A DNA stretch of 64,000 bases, taken from positions 2,790,001 through 2,854,000 of the forward strand of contig JBBELK010000298.1 of the NCBI GenBank assembly GCA_037783545.1, in the 5' to 3' direction. Position 1 is the first letter of the stretch, and every line of letters begins with the position of its first letter. The position numbers and the translations under genes were made by a program. The DNA is from Henricia sp. BOLD:AAB3569. Taxonomy: Eukaryota > Echinodermata > Asteroidea > Spinulosida > Echinasteridae. The notes under the pieces were generated by a model, which was not told where the DNA came from, ran no database searches, and saw only the letters and a program-made list of their open reading frames with translations. Of this stretch, positions 35,436 to 46,428 are shown one piece after another.

Positions 35436-35890
35436 AATTAGTCACAAAAATTAATTGCGAAGTTGTATCTAGTGCGCGAATTAAGCCGCGTTCTAGCTTA
35501 GAGAAATTATGAAATAAGAAGGGGTCTTAAAATCGATTTATTCAGACAAGTAGGCACTTTTTGTTACGATTTTTCAGCTGTAATATAAGAAATATTCATG
35601 TAGAATCATCACCAATCAGCTTTATCGTCATAGCAATCGATTTAATTAGTCAAACAAATTAATTGCGAAGTTGTATCCAGTGCCGGAATCAAGCCGCCTT
35701 AATTTTAGAGAAATTGGGAAATAAGAAGGGGTCTTAAAATGCGATTTATTCAGACAAGAAGGCACTTTTAATTTATATTTTTTAACTGAAGCATAAGAAC
35801 AACTCATATAGAATCACAATCAACCAGCTTTATAGTCAAAGCCATCGATTTAATTGGTCAAACGAATTAATTGCGAAGTTGTATCCAGTG
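35436..35890. repeat. Tandem repeat, period about 218 bp, 2.1 copies
   Basis: AATTAATTGCGAAGTTGTAT starts at about 35450, 35659 and 35867. Between are AAGAAGGGGTCTTAAAAT and TTTATTCAGACAAG in the same spacing. Copies are roughly 85% identical by eye. Confidence 0.85.
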
Positions 35891-35899
35891 CGCGAAGCC

Positions 35900-36260
35900 G
35901 CCTTAGATATGTTTTGTGCACGCACGCACATGCGTCGCTTGAGGGCGCTCTTTGCACCTCCTTCAAAATGGCCGCGAAAATGTCGAAATGGCCTTACGAG
36001 CAAAAACAATGAACAACAAAGACACGTTTTGTGTCAAATTTGGGGATTCCGTGGCCTGCTTTTTGGAACAAGAGATGTTCGCCTGCTCGTCTGTTCACGC
36101 CAAACTGAGGGGCGCCGAAGCCAGTTGGCACGATCGATTTTGCTTGCATTAATAAATTTCGTCATGAATCTTTATGAACAACGACCGTCGGCGCATGATG
36201 GTAGGTCGGCCCCTGTGGCCGGCTGTGCAGCTTCGCCGCGGCTATACGCCTATAGTTAGG
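35900..36260 (+). promoter_or_regulatory. CpG-rich patch, possible first exon
   Basis: GCACGCACGCACATGCGTCG, then AAAATGGCCGCGAAAATG and, in a second frame, ATGAACAACAAAGACACG opening KDTFCVKFGDSVACFLEQEM, closed by a stop at about 36150. A possible donor GATG|GTAGGT is at 36200. The base composition and an ATGGCCGC context resemble an animal first exon, and it lies upstream of the unrecognised gene at 38865. Unproven. Confidence 0.3.
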
Positions 36261-36590
36261 TAATGTTATGCACCTTGTACTGATACTGTATACCTATCGG
36301 TAAGAGTTGAGAAGCTGACCCTGTTGACTTATTAAGCATCGTTAAAAGGGTTAACCTGTGCAGATTTGATGGGAAAAACCAATATTTTGGGTGAGAATAG
36401 TTTAAGATTTTGTGAGGAAACACTTAGAAATTTTCCAGTCTGTTTGTACACGAGTTCTGAAGCCATAATAAACTTCTCAATTCTTTAAAGATGAGCACAA
36501 TTTTTTTTTGTATTTGTGAATATATACTCTACAATTCTTTAAAGATGCTCGTCATACTATAGGGACTCACTGGTAACCCAATCTACCCCT

Positions 36591-37232
36591 ACTAGAACTA
36601 TGGGGGATAATGTATCCCCCATAGGTAATTTTGTTTTTTTCCGATATGGCGGCGCCTGAACTTTAAGATCGGACAGAAACGTTTTCGGCTAGTGCAATAA
36701 TCCGCTGCCCAATCGCCACCAAACTCCGTCTGATAGTTCTTGAGACACTCACCTTGCGTGTGTCTACGGAATTTCGGTACCATTTGTCCATTAAATTCTC
36801 CTAAAAAATGTTGGGAAATGAACGGGAACATGTGCGATGCATCCACATGCGTGATCCAGGCATTCGGTAAAAGCCGGAGTTGCCGGAACTCCTGGAGTTG
36901 CCGGAACAGCTGGGACCAATAAAAAATCCAAGCAGTTCCGGCAACTCCGGCTTTTACCGAATGCCTGGATCACGCATGTGGACGCATCGCACATGTTCCC
37001 GTTCATTTCCCAACATTTTTTAGGAGAATTTAATGGACAAATGGTACCGAAATTCCGTAGACACATGCAAGGTGAGTGTCTGAAGAACTATCAGACGGAA
37101 TTTGGTGGCGATTGGGCAGCGGATTATTGCGCTAGCCGAAAACGTTTCTGTCCGATCTTAAAGTTCAGGCGCCGCCATATTGGAAAAAAACGACATTACC
37201 TATGGGGGATACATTATCCCCCATAGTTCTAG
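36591..37232. mobile_element. 642-bp near-perfect palindrome
   Basis: Arms of about 290 bp (36591-36880 and 36940-37232) from CTAGAACTATGGGGGATAAT to the inverse. By eye fewer than ten differences. The loop of about 60 bp carries smaller GTTGCCGGAACTCC inverted pairs. Each arm holds an 82-91 codon frame reading into the element (HMFPFISQHFLGEFNGQMVP and following), so the two arms encode the same peptide with a few changes. Low divergence means a young foldback transposon or a recent inverted duplication. Confidence 0.85.
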
Positions 37233-37235
37233 GGG

Positions 37236-37330
37236 TAAACCCATTCCACATACACGCCCAGGATTCGAAACGGGTACGCCAGAGGAAAGGCGAGGAAAGA
37301 ACCACTACGCCAACCGGACCGCCCTTAAGC
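37236..37330 (-). mobile_element. SINE family S4 head
   Basis: The reverse strand reads GGTTGGCGTAGTGGTTCTTT (A box), CCTCGCCTTTCCTCTGGCGT and TTTCGAATCCTGGGCGTG (B box). Related heads are at 56440-56490 (-) and 63826-63985 (+). Confidence 0.7.
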
Positions 37331-37944
37331 AAATTAAATTAAAAATGATCAACGGGGGTTTTACTGCAGGTTGTTTCTTTCTTATTTGTTTGTTTGAAAG
37401 AAGAAATACAAATAAAGCAAACTAACAAAACAGACAAAGTGAGAATTTTATCAAAATAAATTTCTTTATATTATATATAACAATTTCATTGTGTAATAAT
37501 GTACGACTAACTAATTTTTTGACAAAATTAAAACCTCCCAGATATAGATGTTTAAAAATCATACACCTCAGGCGACAGACAAAAAAAGGAACATAGTTAG
37601 TCACATGAATGTGGTCACGTGACGTCTGACTGTCACGTTGACTACATAATCATGATAATGCTGTATTCCACTCGTGCTCACAGGATAACTAATATTATCT
37701 TCAAGCAAAATTGAAGCACTAATAACACGCGCATTCTGCAAGTACTACATGTACTCCGCGCATATGCGTAGGGACACAGTTATCTTGGAATACCATGGTG
37801 CATTTACCGGTACGCAGAGTGCAATATGAGAATCGGAAGAGTATTATGAAACATTATCACACTGTTGGTTGCCATGGATCAACCAATCAAAACGACGGAT
37901 TCAAGTTTGCTTGAAGATATGTTATCAACATTTGAAGTTATACA
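37331..37944. other. Intergenic, no gene seen
   Basis: Plain AT-rich sequence. No exon, TIR or tRNA-like signal recognised. Confidence 0.5.
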
Positions 37945-38215
37945 GGGTGTATCAGAAAAAGTAGACACTCATAAAATTGTAGATAAAATGAAAATTGTAG
38001 TATTTTTATAAAATTGGCTTACAAATATTGAAATATCGGTAGACATAGGTTTCGAGTTTTCATTAACGTTGTCATCATGTTGGGAATTTCACACCTGGCT
38101 GAACAGGGGCTAGTTTTGTAAACAAATCTAAAATTAACTTGCGCATAAAAATGGAAGATGCAAAACAGGATCAAGGAGCACGAGAGGTCAATTTGACATT
38201 ATCAGAAAGTATAGC
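37945..38215. repeat. Interspersed repeat, partner of 10319-10585
   Basis: CAGGGTGTATCAGAAAAAGT to GATCAAGGAGCACGAGAGGT matches 10319-10560 in the same orientation. Confidence 0.7.
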
Positions 38216-38234
38216 TTTACAGAAAGTGTGTACC

Positions 38235-38820
38235 TTGAAGGGGCATCGGGGCCAACTCAGCAGGGCATGAGGCCATTGGCCTTGGAGCCTTGGTTAATGT
38301 CAAGGCCTGGGATAGGGTATGCTGGCCAAGTTGGCCTCAGAAAGTGTATATCTTGAACAGGCATCGAGGCCAACTCAGCAGGGCATGAGGCCAACTTAGC
38401 AGGGCATGAGGCCAACTCAGCAGGGCATGAGGCCAACTCAGCAGGGCATAAGGCCATTGGCTTTGGTAGCCTTGGTTAATGTCAAAGCCTGGGATTGAAC
38501 CCTTTCGAATATGCCATTTTGGGAGTCAAATAATGCTGAGTCATTGTGGAAGCAATGTGCGTGCGCGTTGTGTGTGTCTCTTGTGGGCGTAACGCGGTTT
38601 AGTTCACCAATGGGAGCCTCATCATAGCGCGTTACGCGCGCTATGGACACACACAACGCGCACGCACATTGCTTCCACAACGACGCAGCATTGTTTTACT
38701 CCAAAAATTACGTCATTGGCACGAGCTCAATAGGGCATGATGGCCAAGTTGGCTTCAGAAAGTGTATCTTGAAGGGGCATCGGGGCTAACTCAGCAGGGC
38801 ATGAGGCCTGGATTGGTTGC
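38235..38820. repeat. 21-bp minisatellite split by a MITE
   Basis: Units AACTCAGCAGGGCATGAGGC recur at 38252-38460 and resume at 38725-38810. The block 38505-38725 is a palindromic MITE (second copy of 24398-24620) with AGTCAAATAATGC and CGTTACGCGCG arms. Confidence 0.8.
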
Positions 38821-38864
38821 ATTTCTGTCACAGTTGCTAATTTTTGTTCATTATGTATTCACAG

Positions 38865-38954
38865 ATTGGAGATGGAGCCGTACGGACTGTGGAGCTTCAT
38901 ATTACACACTACAAAAATGGACGTGTTGCCATGGATACTGAAAACACAGGAGAG
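38865..38954 (+). CDS. Unrecognised gene, internal exon a
   Basis: Acceptor TTATGTATTCACAG, donor GGAGAG|GTGAGT, exactly 30 codons in phase 0, IGDGAVRTVELHITHYKNGR then VAMDTENTGE. Good splice sites and protein-like composition support a real exon. The family is not recognised and the 5' exons were not found. Confidence 0.55.
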
Positions 38955-39359
38955 GTGAGTTTTTGGCCATCATTCCAATTTTATTACAGTGGAATTTCGC
39001 TATAATGAACACCAAAAAGAACTACAGTGAACATCGCTCATGGCTCCCAATCATTTGTTCGCGTCAAACGCCACCAAAACAAACACTTGTATGGTTCAGA
39101 TACGATGCCCATTTATGGTGATTTTCCACTGTATTAAAACTTGTCTAGCTTCCGCTTATAGGCATGCGTGGGTAGGGCTTCCTCAAAGATGATATAGCAG
39201 CAAAAGTGCAAGATAGCCCACCCATGCGAAATCAATTCAATAAAGTGAAGTATGTAAAGGCACCATTTTAGTAATAAGCAAACTAGACGCGCCTTGTGTC
39301 TGTTTGACATGCCTCTCGTAGTGTAATCTGTGTCGCGGCGAATAGTTACAGCGGCATCC

Positions 39360-41415
39360 ACACTTGGGATGAGAGAAAAGTCGTAAGGGCTTTATCGGGA
39401 TTCCAACCTGACACCTGTGACTCACTGGGCAGAAGCTCTACCATCTGAGCTATAAGGCACAGTGGTATACTCCCTCAGATTTTCCCCAAGACCTCTGCCA
39501 CACCAGGCAGATGCTCTACCAGCTGAGCCATAAGGCACAGTGGTATACTCCCTCAGATTTTCCCCAAGACCTCTGACTCACCAGACAGACACTCCACCAG
39601 CTGCTGAGCTATAAGGCACAGTAGTATACTCCCTCAGGTTTCCCCCAAGACCTATGACACACCAGGCAGATGCTCTACCAGCTGAGCTATAAGGCACAGT
39701 GGTATACTCCGTCAGGTTTTCCCCAAGACCTCTGACACACCAGGCAGATGCTCTACCAACTGAGCTATAAGGCAAAGTGGTATACTCCCTCAGGTTTTCC
39801 TTAAGACCTCTGACACACCGGGCAGATGCTCCACCAGCTGAGCTATAAGGCACAGTGGTATACTCTGTCAGGTTTTCCCCAAGACCTCTGACTCACCAGA
39901 CAGATGTAGCTACATGTACAGGGCAGACGGTCTACCATCTGAGCTATAAGGCACAGTGGTATACTCCCTCAGGTTTTCCCAAGACCTCTGACACACCGGG
40001 CAGACGCTCCACCAGCTGAGCTATAAGGCACAGTGGTATACTCTGTCAGGTTTTCCCCAAGACCTCTGACACACCGGGCAGACGCTCCACCAGCTGAACT
40101 ATAAGGCACAGTAGTATACATGTACACCCTCGGATTTTTCCCAAGACCTATGACACACCAGGCAGATGCTCTACCAGCTGATAAGGCAAAGTGGTATACT
40201 CCCTCAGGTTTTTCCCAAGACCTCTGACACACCGGGCAGATGCTCTACCAGCTGAGCTATAAGGCACAGTGGTATACTCTCTCAGGTTTTCCCCCAAGAC
40301 CTCTGACACACCGGGCAGATGCTACACCAGCTGAGCTATAAGGCACAGTGGTATACTCTGTCAGGTTTTCCCCAAGACCTCTGACACACCGGGCAGACGC
40401 TCCACCAGCTGAACTATAAGGCACAGTAGTATACATGTACACCCTCAGATTTTTCCCAAGACCTATGACACACCAGGCAGACGCTCCACCAGCTGAGCTA
40501 TAAGGCACAGTGGTATACTCCCTCAGGTTTTCCCCAAGACCTCTGACACACCGGGCAGATGCTCTACCAGCTGAGCTATAAGGCACAGTGGTATACTCCC
40601 TCGGGTTTTCTCCAAGACCTCTGACACACCAGGCAGATGCTCTACCAGCTGAGCTATAAGGCACAGTAGTACATGTATACACCCTCAGATTTTCCTTAAG
40701 ACCTCTGACACACCAGGGAGATGCTCTACCAGCTGAGCTATAAGGCACAGTGGTATACTCCCTCAGGTTTTCCCCAAGACCTCTGACACACTGGGCAGAT
40801 GCTCTACCAGCTGAGCTGTAAGGCACAGTGGTATACTCCCTCAGGTTTTCCCCGAGACCTCTGACACACCGGGCAGATGCTCCACCAGCTGAGCTATAAG
40901 GCACAGTGGTATACTCCCTCAGGTTTTCCCCAAGACCTCTGACACACCGGACAGACGCTCCACCAGCTGAACTATAAGGCACAGTAGTATACATGTACAC
41001 CCTCAGATTTTTCCGAAGACCTATGACACACCAGGCAGATGCTCTACCAGCTGAACTATAAGGCAAAGTGGTATACTCCCTCAGGTTTTCCCCAAGACCT
41101 CTGACTCACCAGACAGATGAGCTACATGTACAGGGCAGACGGTCTACCATCTGAGCTATAAGGCACAGTGGTATACTCCCTCAGGTTTTCCCCAAGACAC
41201 CTGACTCACCAGACAGATGAGCTACAGGGCAGACGCTCTACCATCTGAGCTATAAGGCACAGTGGTATACTCCCTCAGGTTTTCCCCAAGAACCCAATTG
41301 TTCTCTTATTGTTGCATGGGACCGCAACTGAGCAAAGTAACAAACACAATATTTGGTATGGTACCTAATCACCATTGAAATGAAACAACCAAACTGTGGG
41401 ATGAGAAAAAAATCA
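39360..41415 (-). repeat. Tandem array of tRNA-like S3 units, about 23 copies
   Basis: Unit of 78-84 bp. On the reverse strand each unit reads GCCTTATAGCTCAGCTGGTA GAGCATCTGCCYGGTGTGTC, then AGAGGTCTTGGGGAAAACCT and GAGGGAGTATACCACT: the leader of the S3 SINE plus the 5' half of its tRNA head including the A box. The downstream end (39360-39430) has a full tRNA-like head with GGAATCCCGATAAAGCCC (B box) and S3 body; the upstream end (41290-41415) is S3 body. Variants with a TACATGTA insert recur in order, so blocks of units were duplicated. Intron of the unrecognised gene. Confidence 0.92.
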
Positions 41416-41739
41416 GCAACCGCGAGAGTCATGTCAAACAGACACGAGGCGCATCTACCGGTAGTTTGCTTACTAAAATGGCACCTTGAATTTCTACGGA
41501 GGTCAGCCCCTGGTAGAGTAGTCTATCTTGCAGCAGGCATTTAACTTTAATAGTTTGTGTAGTATTCAATTGTTCGTATTCAAATTTATGCAAATAAATG
41601 CTTAATTTACATATTACTGCACCATTAATTAATACTGACATATTGATGTACTGTTCTTGCCTTAATCAAAATTATGCAAATCTGCTACTTATTTACTTCA
41701 GCATGCTAAATTTACTATTTTGCCCTTGCTCATGTATGG

Positions 41740-42065
41740 TGTTCCCCTGAAGTGGAGTTCCAGTTTTGTTTTTTAGAAGTCACATCATGGCCATGGTTTC
41801 ATCATGATGTTACCCAGAATGCCCCAATATTTTCTCATGTTTATTCATGCATGGTGTCCCTCTGAAACTGAGTTCCAGTTTTGTTTTTTGGAAGTCACAT
41901 CATGGCCATGGTTTTATCATGATGCTACCCAGAATGCCCCAATATTTTCTCATGTTTATTCATGCATGGTGTATACCCCTGAAACTGAGTTCCAGTTTTA
42001 TTTTTTAGAAGTCACATAGTGGCCATGGTTTCATCATGATGCTACCCAGAATGCCCCAATGCATT
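41740..42065. repeat. Tandem repeat, period about 117 bp, three copies
   Basis: GAGTTCCAGTTTTGTTTTTT occurs at about 41754, 41870 and 41988, each followed by GAAGTCACATMRTGGCCATG and CCCAGAATGCCCCAAT. A dozen differences between units by eye. Confidence 0.88.
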
Positions 42066-43046
42066 GAATGAAATGAGTTAATACTGACATCAGGTGTACT
42101 ATCCTTATCAAAATTTTAATTTTAAAAATTGCTCATTTACATACCATATTTCCCAAATATGTTTGTTTCTACTACGGCATGTTACTCACAGTGGCTCAAG
42201 AGTCCAAAAACATTTACTTCCAGCCAAAAAGCTACAAGAGTTGAATACACCTTTCAAAGATTTTTGCAAACTTTGTTTTGTTGATCATCATGTCTCTGTT
42301 AGGGGCCATCCATAAAGGAGGGGGGAGGGGGTTGTTGACATTGCGTACAGGGTGGCAGGCGGGAGGGTCCAAGCCAATGCCAGGGCTTAAAATAAACGGA
42401 GGTCACGGAGGCCATTGCCTCTGTTGCCCCTGCTCTTGGCCTTGGTGCCCGTTTTCAATCCTCCCATAGACCTTTTCATTTTCCAATGGAAGTGCCCTTT
42501 TCAAACTCCAAAAGACGACTCCAAAAACAGAAATGGCTGTGCCCTTTCAGTGACGAATTTCAAGCCCTGCAATGCGTATGTACGCAAACTGAAAATTTGC
42601 TTTTACTAAAACGAGAAAGGAATTGGACAAGTTGACAAACATATTAGACAGGCCACACATTTTTGTCACTCATCTCACATTTTTTTCACTCCTCAATTTA
42701 GGTTTTTCCCATTAAATCTGCAGTTTCTGATGCTTGATGTCATTTTATGTGTAAACAAAAATGCAAAAACAATGCTTACTAATGCTGAGGTATATGGAAT
42801 GCGTATGCGTACAGGGGTGAAGAGGTTGGAGCCACTGTGTACGCCATGCGTACAGGGGGGGAGGGAGGGTCTAAAAAGTTACTGTATTTCTAGCATTGTG
42901 TGCATGATATCATTGGAAAGCCTGTTCAACAGTTTGTCCCGTTCGTTATGAACATAATTTGTGGGATGAGCACCATCAAACAAATTTGTCAGTATGTTTT
43001 CCTCATTTCTGTTACTTAGAAAGTTGGTTTTTCTGTTGAACACTGT
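42066..43046. other. Intron of the unrecognised gene, no exon seen
   Basis: Contains GGGGCCATCCATAAAGGAGG at 42302 and GCGTACAGGGTGG or GCGTACAGGGG further on. Related GTACGTACTTTATGGAYGGCCCC sequences are at 26005 and 60583, so part is an interspersed repeat of unknown class. Confidence 0.45.
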
Positions 43047-43484
43047 TAAGCCTAGCGTCCATCCACATTGCAACTGGAAGCAACTCTACCATCAGTTGCT
43101 GTCGATGTGTGCAGCAACTGGGAACATCCAGTTTTCAAAGCGCACACATCGACACGGCAAATTGGTAAAGCCTACAGTACATTGACCTTTCAACTGGAAG
43201 CAACGGTTGCTGTCGATGTGCGCGCACGTATTCAGACACACGCGTGCAACTAGTTGCAACTACGCGTGCATGTACATTGACGCAACTGACCGCAACTGGG
43301 TACAACTACAGTTGCCAGAAGGTAGAACATGAGCAACTCGCGGCAACTCCAGTTGCCAGTAGTTGCAAGTACGAGCACATCAACCTTTTTGAGCAACTGA
43401 TCAGTTGCTCCCAGTTGCCGCAAACACCAGTTGCCACTACAGTGTAGTTGCTTCCAGTTGCAATGTGGATGTACGCTAGGCTTT
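43047..43484. mobile_element. MITE packed with CAACTG / GTTGC motifs
   Basis: Left AAGCCTAGCGTCCATCCACA plus TTGCAACTGGAAGCAAC, inverted at the right as GTTGCTTCCAGTTGCAATGT plus GGATGTACGCTAGGCTT. Between are over 20 CAACTG, CAGTTG or GTTGCC words in both orientations. It lies about 80 bases before exon b. Confidence 0.85.
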
Positions 43485-43564
43485 AAAGACCCACCCACAT
43501 TCACAACAGAGTAATTAAGTAAACTTTACATACTCATGCATTTCATTTGATTTCCTTTTAACAG

Positions 43565-43679
43565 GACCAATTTATGAAGCTCCCTTGTGTTGCTGCCCAT
43601 GCTTGGCCTCACCTGGACTATTGGACTCCACATGTCTCTCTCTTGTTGGAATTCATTTGTCATCATGAGCAGCTTTTAG
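43565..43679 (+). CDS. Unrecognised gene, internal exon b
   Basis: Acceptor TTTCCTTTTAACAG, donor TTTTAG|GTATTG. It enters in phase 0 and leaves in phase 1. DQFMKLPCVAAHAWPHLDYW then TPHVSLLLEFICHHEQLL. Phase agrees with exon a. Confidence 0.55.
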
Positions 43680-43799
43680 GTATTGTAATCATCAGCTTGT
43701 TACTACTTCTCTACATTAGGAATAGCTTGCTCTTTCCCAATATAATCTTACAGCACTTTTGCTCAGTGCTTTCCCAAGAACTACATGTATCATTATGTT

Positions 43800-44825
43800 A
43801 ACAATTTGTGCTTGGGTGGGATTCGAACCCACAACCTTCTGCATTCTGAAACAGTTGCCTTAACTACTCAACCTCTCGGTGTGCTGGTGTCAAAGGGCCT
43901 GTTTGATTCTTGCAACATTTAGTATCAAAACTAATCCCTTGCCCTTTTCCGACAATTTATAAGAACAATTAAAAATATCAAAATGTGCTTGGGTGGGACT
44001 CGAACCCATATCCTCATTCTCCTACACTCTACTACAACAGTTGACTTGACCACTCAGTGTGCTGGTTCAAATCATGGAGCAGTTGGGACTGGAACCTAGA
44101 ACAGTTGCCTCACTCATTCGACCACTGAGTGTACTGGTCTCAAAGAGCCAGTTGGTTTCACAACTAATCCCCTGCCCTTTTCTGATGCAATTTATCAGCA
44201 CTTTATGCTCGGAGCTTTCCCAAGAACTCTGTTAAAACCTGTGCTTGGGTGGACTTGAACCCACAACCTTCTGAATTCTAGAGCAGTTGTTTTTAACCTT
44301 TCAACCAATCATTACGCAAGTGTCAAAGGGCCAATCATGGAAGTTGGTATCACAACTAATCTAGAGTAGTTGCCTCAACCACTTGACCACTCAGTGCGCT
44401 GGTATCAAAGGGCCAGTCTGAATCATGGAGCAGTTGGTATCACAACTGCCCTTTCTTGGTCAAATTTATAAGAACTGCTAAAAACATCAAAATGTGGTTG
44501 GGTGGGACTTGAACCTAGAGCAGTTGTCTCAAATTATTCAACTACTCAGTGCATTGGTGCAAAAGGGTCTATTTGAATCGTGGAGCAGTTGGCATCACAA
44601 CTAATCCCTTGCCCCTTTTTGACGATATTTATTTTTGCTATGTGCTCAGCGCTTTCCCAAGAACTATGTTAGAACCTTGTGCTTGGGTGGGACTCGAACC
44701 CACAGCCTTCTGCATTGTAGAGCAGTTGTCTTAACCACTCGCCCACTCAGTGAGCTGGTGTCGGACTGTCAGTTTGAATCATTAAAAACCAGTGCTTGGG
44801 TGGGACTCGAACCCACAGCCGAGCA
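43800..44825 (-). repeat. Irregular tandem array of complete tRNA-like units
   Basis: Six units at roughly 43806, 43984, 44240, 44495, 44680 and 44790. On the reverse strand the best reads CACTGAGTGGGCGAGTGGTT (A box), AAGACAACTGCTCTACAATG and GGTTCGAGTCCCACCCAAGC (B box). Spacers of 110-190 bp also repeat (CACAACTAATCCCYTGCCCY and GCTTTCCCAAGAACT). Degenerate stems argue against working tRNAs. Same intron system as the S3 array but a different tRNA-like family. Confidence 0.85.
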
Positions 44826-45177
44826 GATCTTTTAAGCACTTTTGTAAGGCACATTTTTGTATTTTCTTTTTTAATTACTAAAACATCTTTGAGCAAATTC
44901 CGCTCAAACTCCATAACATTTTCGGGTTTTGGCACCGATTTGGCACCGTCATATTTAGTTAGATGATAGCATTTCTGCGGTTGTAGCAGTGTGGATGAAC
45001 TAGCTAAAATAAACCATCTTTTGTTTGGATCAATTCTGCTTTCATAAAATGCATTAAGTTTAATACCTCCACACATTTTCCACTTTAGTGTTAGATATTT
45101 GGTTTGAAGTCTTACATGTAGCTCTGATTTGTAAGTACCGTAACTTAGTTAACTTATATATTTTCTTTCCCTTTTAG

Positions 45178-45262
45178 TCTGTGGCTACTGTTCATATGCA
45201 CCACCCATCATGTTGAGATTTGCTGGGAGAAGAAATCTGGCCAGTGTTGACCTACAGTATCA
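45178..45262 (+). CDS. Unrecognised gene, exon c
   Basis: Acceptor TTTCTTTCCCTTTTAG, donor TATCA|GTAAGT. It enters in phase 1 as exon b requires. VCGYCSYAPPIMLRFAGRRN then LASVDLQYQ. If the donor is not used the frame stops at once (TAA at 45264-45266), so this could also be the last coding exon. Confidence 0.5.
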
Positions 45263-45870
45263 GTAAGTCACAGTCCATTGTTCTGTTCATCTTTACTGCA
45301 AATCCATTTTGGGTCAATTTTATGACAATAATTTTTTTTTTAAAGTCCAGCAGTTATTTGCACAATTCGGCATAAAAGTATATGACTTTTTAAAAAATGT
45401 CTCAGAAATTATCAGGAAAACAATTTTTGCCCGTTTTCAACCTGTTTTGGTACGTTTCAAAGTTAAATTCTGAATATTTTTTGTCTTTGCTGAAAATCCA
45501 TACTGATGTAACCCGGTCGAGTCGTCTCTACCATCCCAATCAACTCTGATTGTGAATGTAGCCTGCAGTTTATACAGTGAACACTCATTGGGGAAGATTC
45601 CACTACACATTCAAATATTTGCGGAAATGCCTCTCATCTTGCATTTTAATTGCTCTACACTTCACGTTAATTTCTCCAAAGCAGTTTATTTGTAAACTCC
45701 ACCAAGCGTGAGGCAATCCATGATTTTAAACAAATCAGATGTGAATCTTTGTAAGCAACCTAACGTGTCTTCATTTTTCCAGCCAAATTGAACAATTCAT
45801 CAACTTTTAATTTTCTCTAAACTTGCAGCATTTTATAACGTAGTCGTTATGTTTTCTTAATTTGTGACAG

Positions 45871-45980
45871 GTGACAAAGACGTGTGTGCCAAGCGATGTC
45901 GACCAGGAGCTGAATATTTTCAAGATCTGTTTTGGCAGACCTCACTGCATCGTCTTCAGAGTGGCCAAAATTGACCCACG
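45871..45980 (+). CDS. Unrecognised gene, exon d
   Basis: Acceptor TTAATTTGTGACAG, donor CACG|GTGAGC. Its open frame is VTKTCVPSDVDQELNIFKIC then FGRPHCIVFRVAKIDPR, but exon c leaves one base that shifts it, so c and d do not join in frame as drawn. A missed micro-exon, an alternative junction or a base error could explain this. Confidence 0.42.
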
Positions 45981-46002
45981 GTGAGCCCCAATATACTGGC
46001 AT

Positions 46003-46428
46003 TTTCCACGGTAAGGGGGGAATTTTTGCAACACATACCATATTTTCCAGAAAATACCTTTGTCTGGTCTCAAAATAAAAGAAATAAGTTTCAGTTGTTC
46101 TGAAGAGATAACTTGGGCCCAAAAAGGGTTACAAACAGTGTGACAACATGCCTTTCTAAAAACCCTGTATACCAATTTCCAATATACACTCGTAACTGGG
46201 ACGGCCTAAAATGTAACACAAGTGTCCGTCCCGGTTACGAGCTAATATTGGAAATTTGATCACAGGGTTTTTAGAAAGGCATGTTGTCACACTATTTGTA
46301 ACCCTTTTTGGGCCTAAGTTATCTCTTCAGAACAACTGAAACTTATTTCTTTTATTTTGAGACCAGACAAAGGTATTTTCTCGAAAATATGGTCTGTATT
46401 GCCAAAATGCCTTCTTTACTGTATAAAG
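46003..46428. mobile_element. Palindromic MITE family H, copy 2
   Basis: TTTTCCACGGTAAGGGGGGA at the left, TGCCTTCTTTACTGTATAAA at the right. Arms and core (TCGTAACTGGGACGG) as in 22955-23370. It begins about 20 bases after the exon d donor. Confidence 0.88.

Noticed and set aside
35879-36259. 126-codon frame at the CpG-rich patch
   Set aside because: It competes with another frame there, matches nothing known and lacks clear splice partners. Reported only as a possible first exon.
36791-37226. Protein gene in the 36.6-37.2 kb palindrome
   Set aside because: The same frame appears in both arms of a foldback. No recognised domain, and composition follows the element, so it is kept only as a finding.
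40257-41066. 269-codon reverse-strand open frame (YSSAGRASAWCVRGLGEN repeats)
   Set aside because: It is the S3 tRNA-like tandem array translated. The period is a multiple of three, so a stop-free frame persists. No start context, splice site or varied sequence.
39405-41290. CRISPR-like array of regular repeats
   Set aside because: Units are contiguous with no unique spacers, and the genome is clearly eukaryotic.
39360-44825. Clusters of functional tRNA genes
   Set aside because: Most units lack a B box (first array) or have mismatched stems (second array). They adjoin SINE bodies, so they are tRNA-derived repeats.
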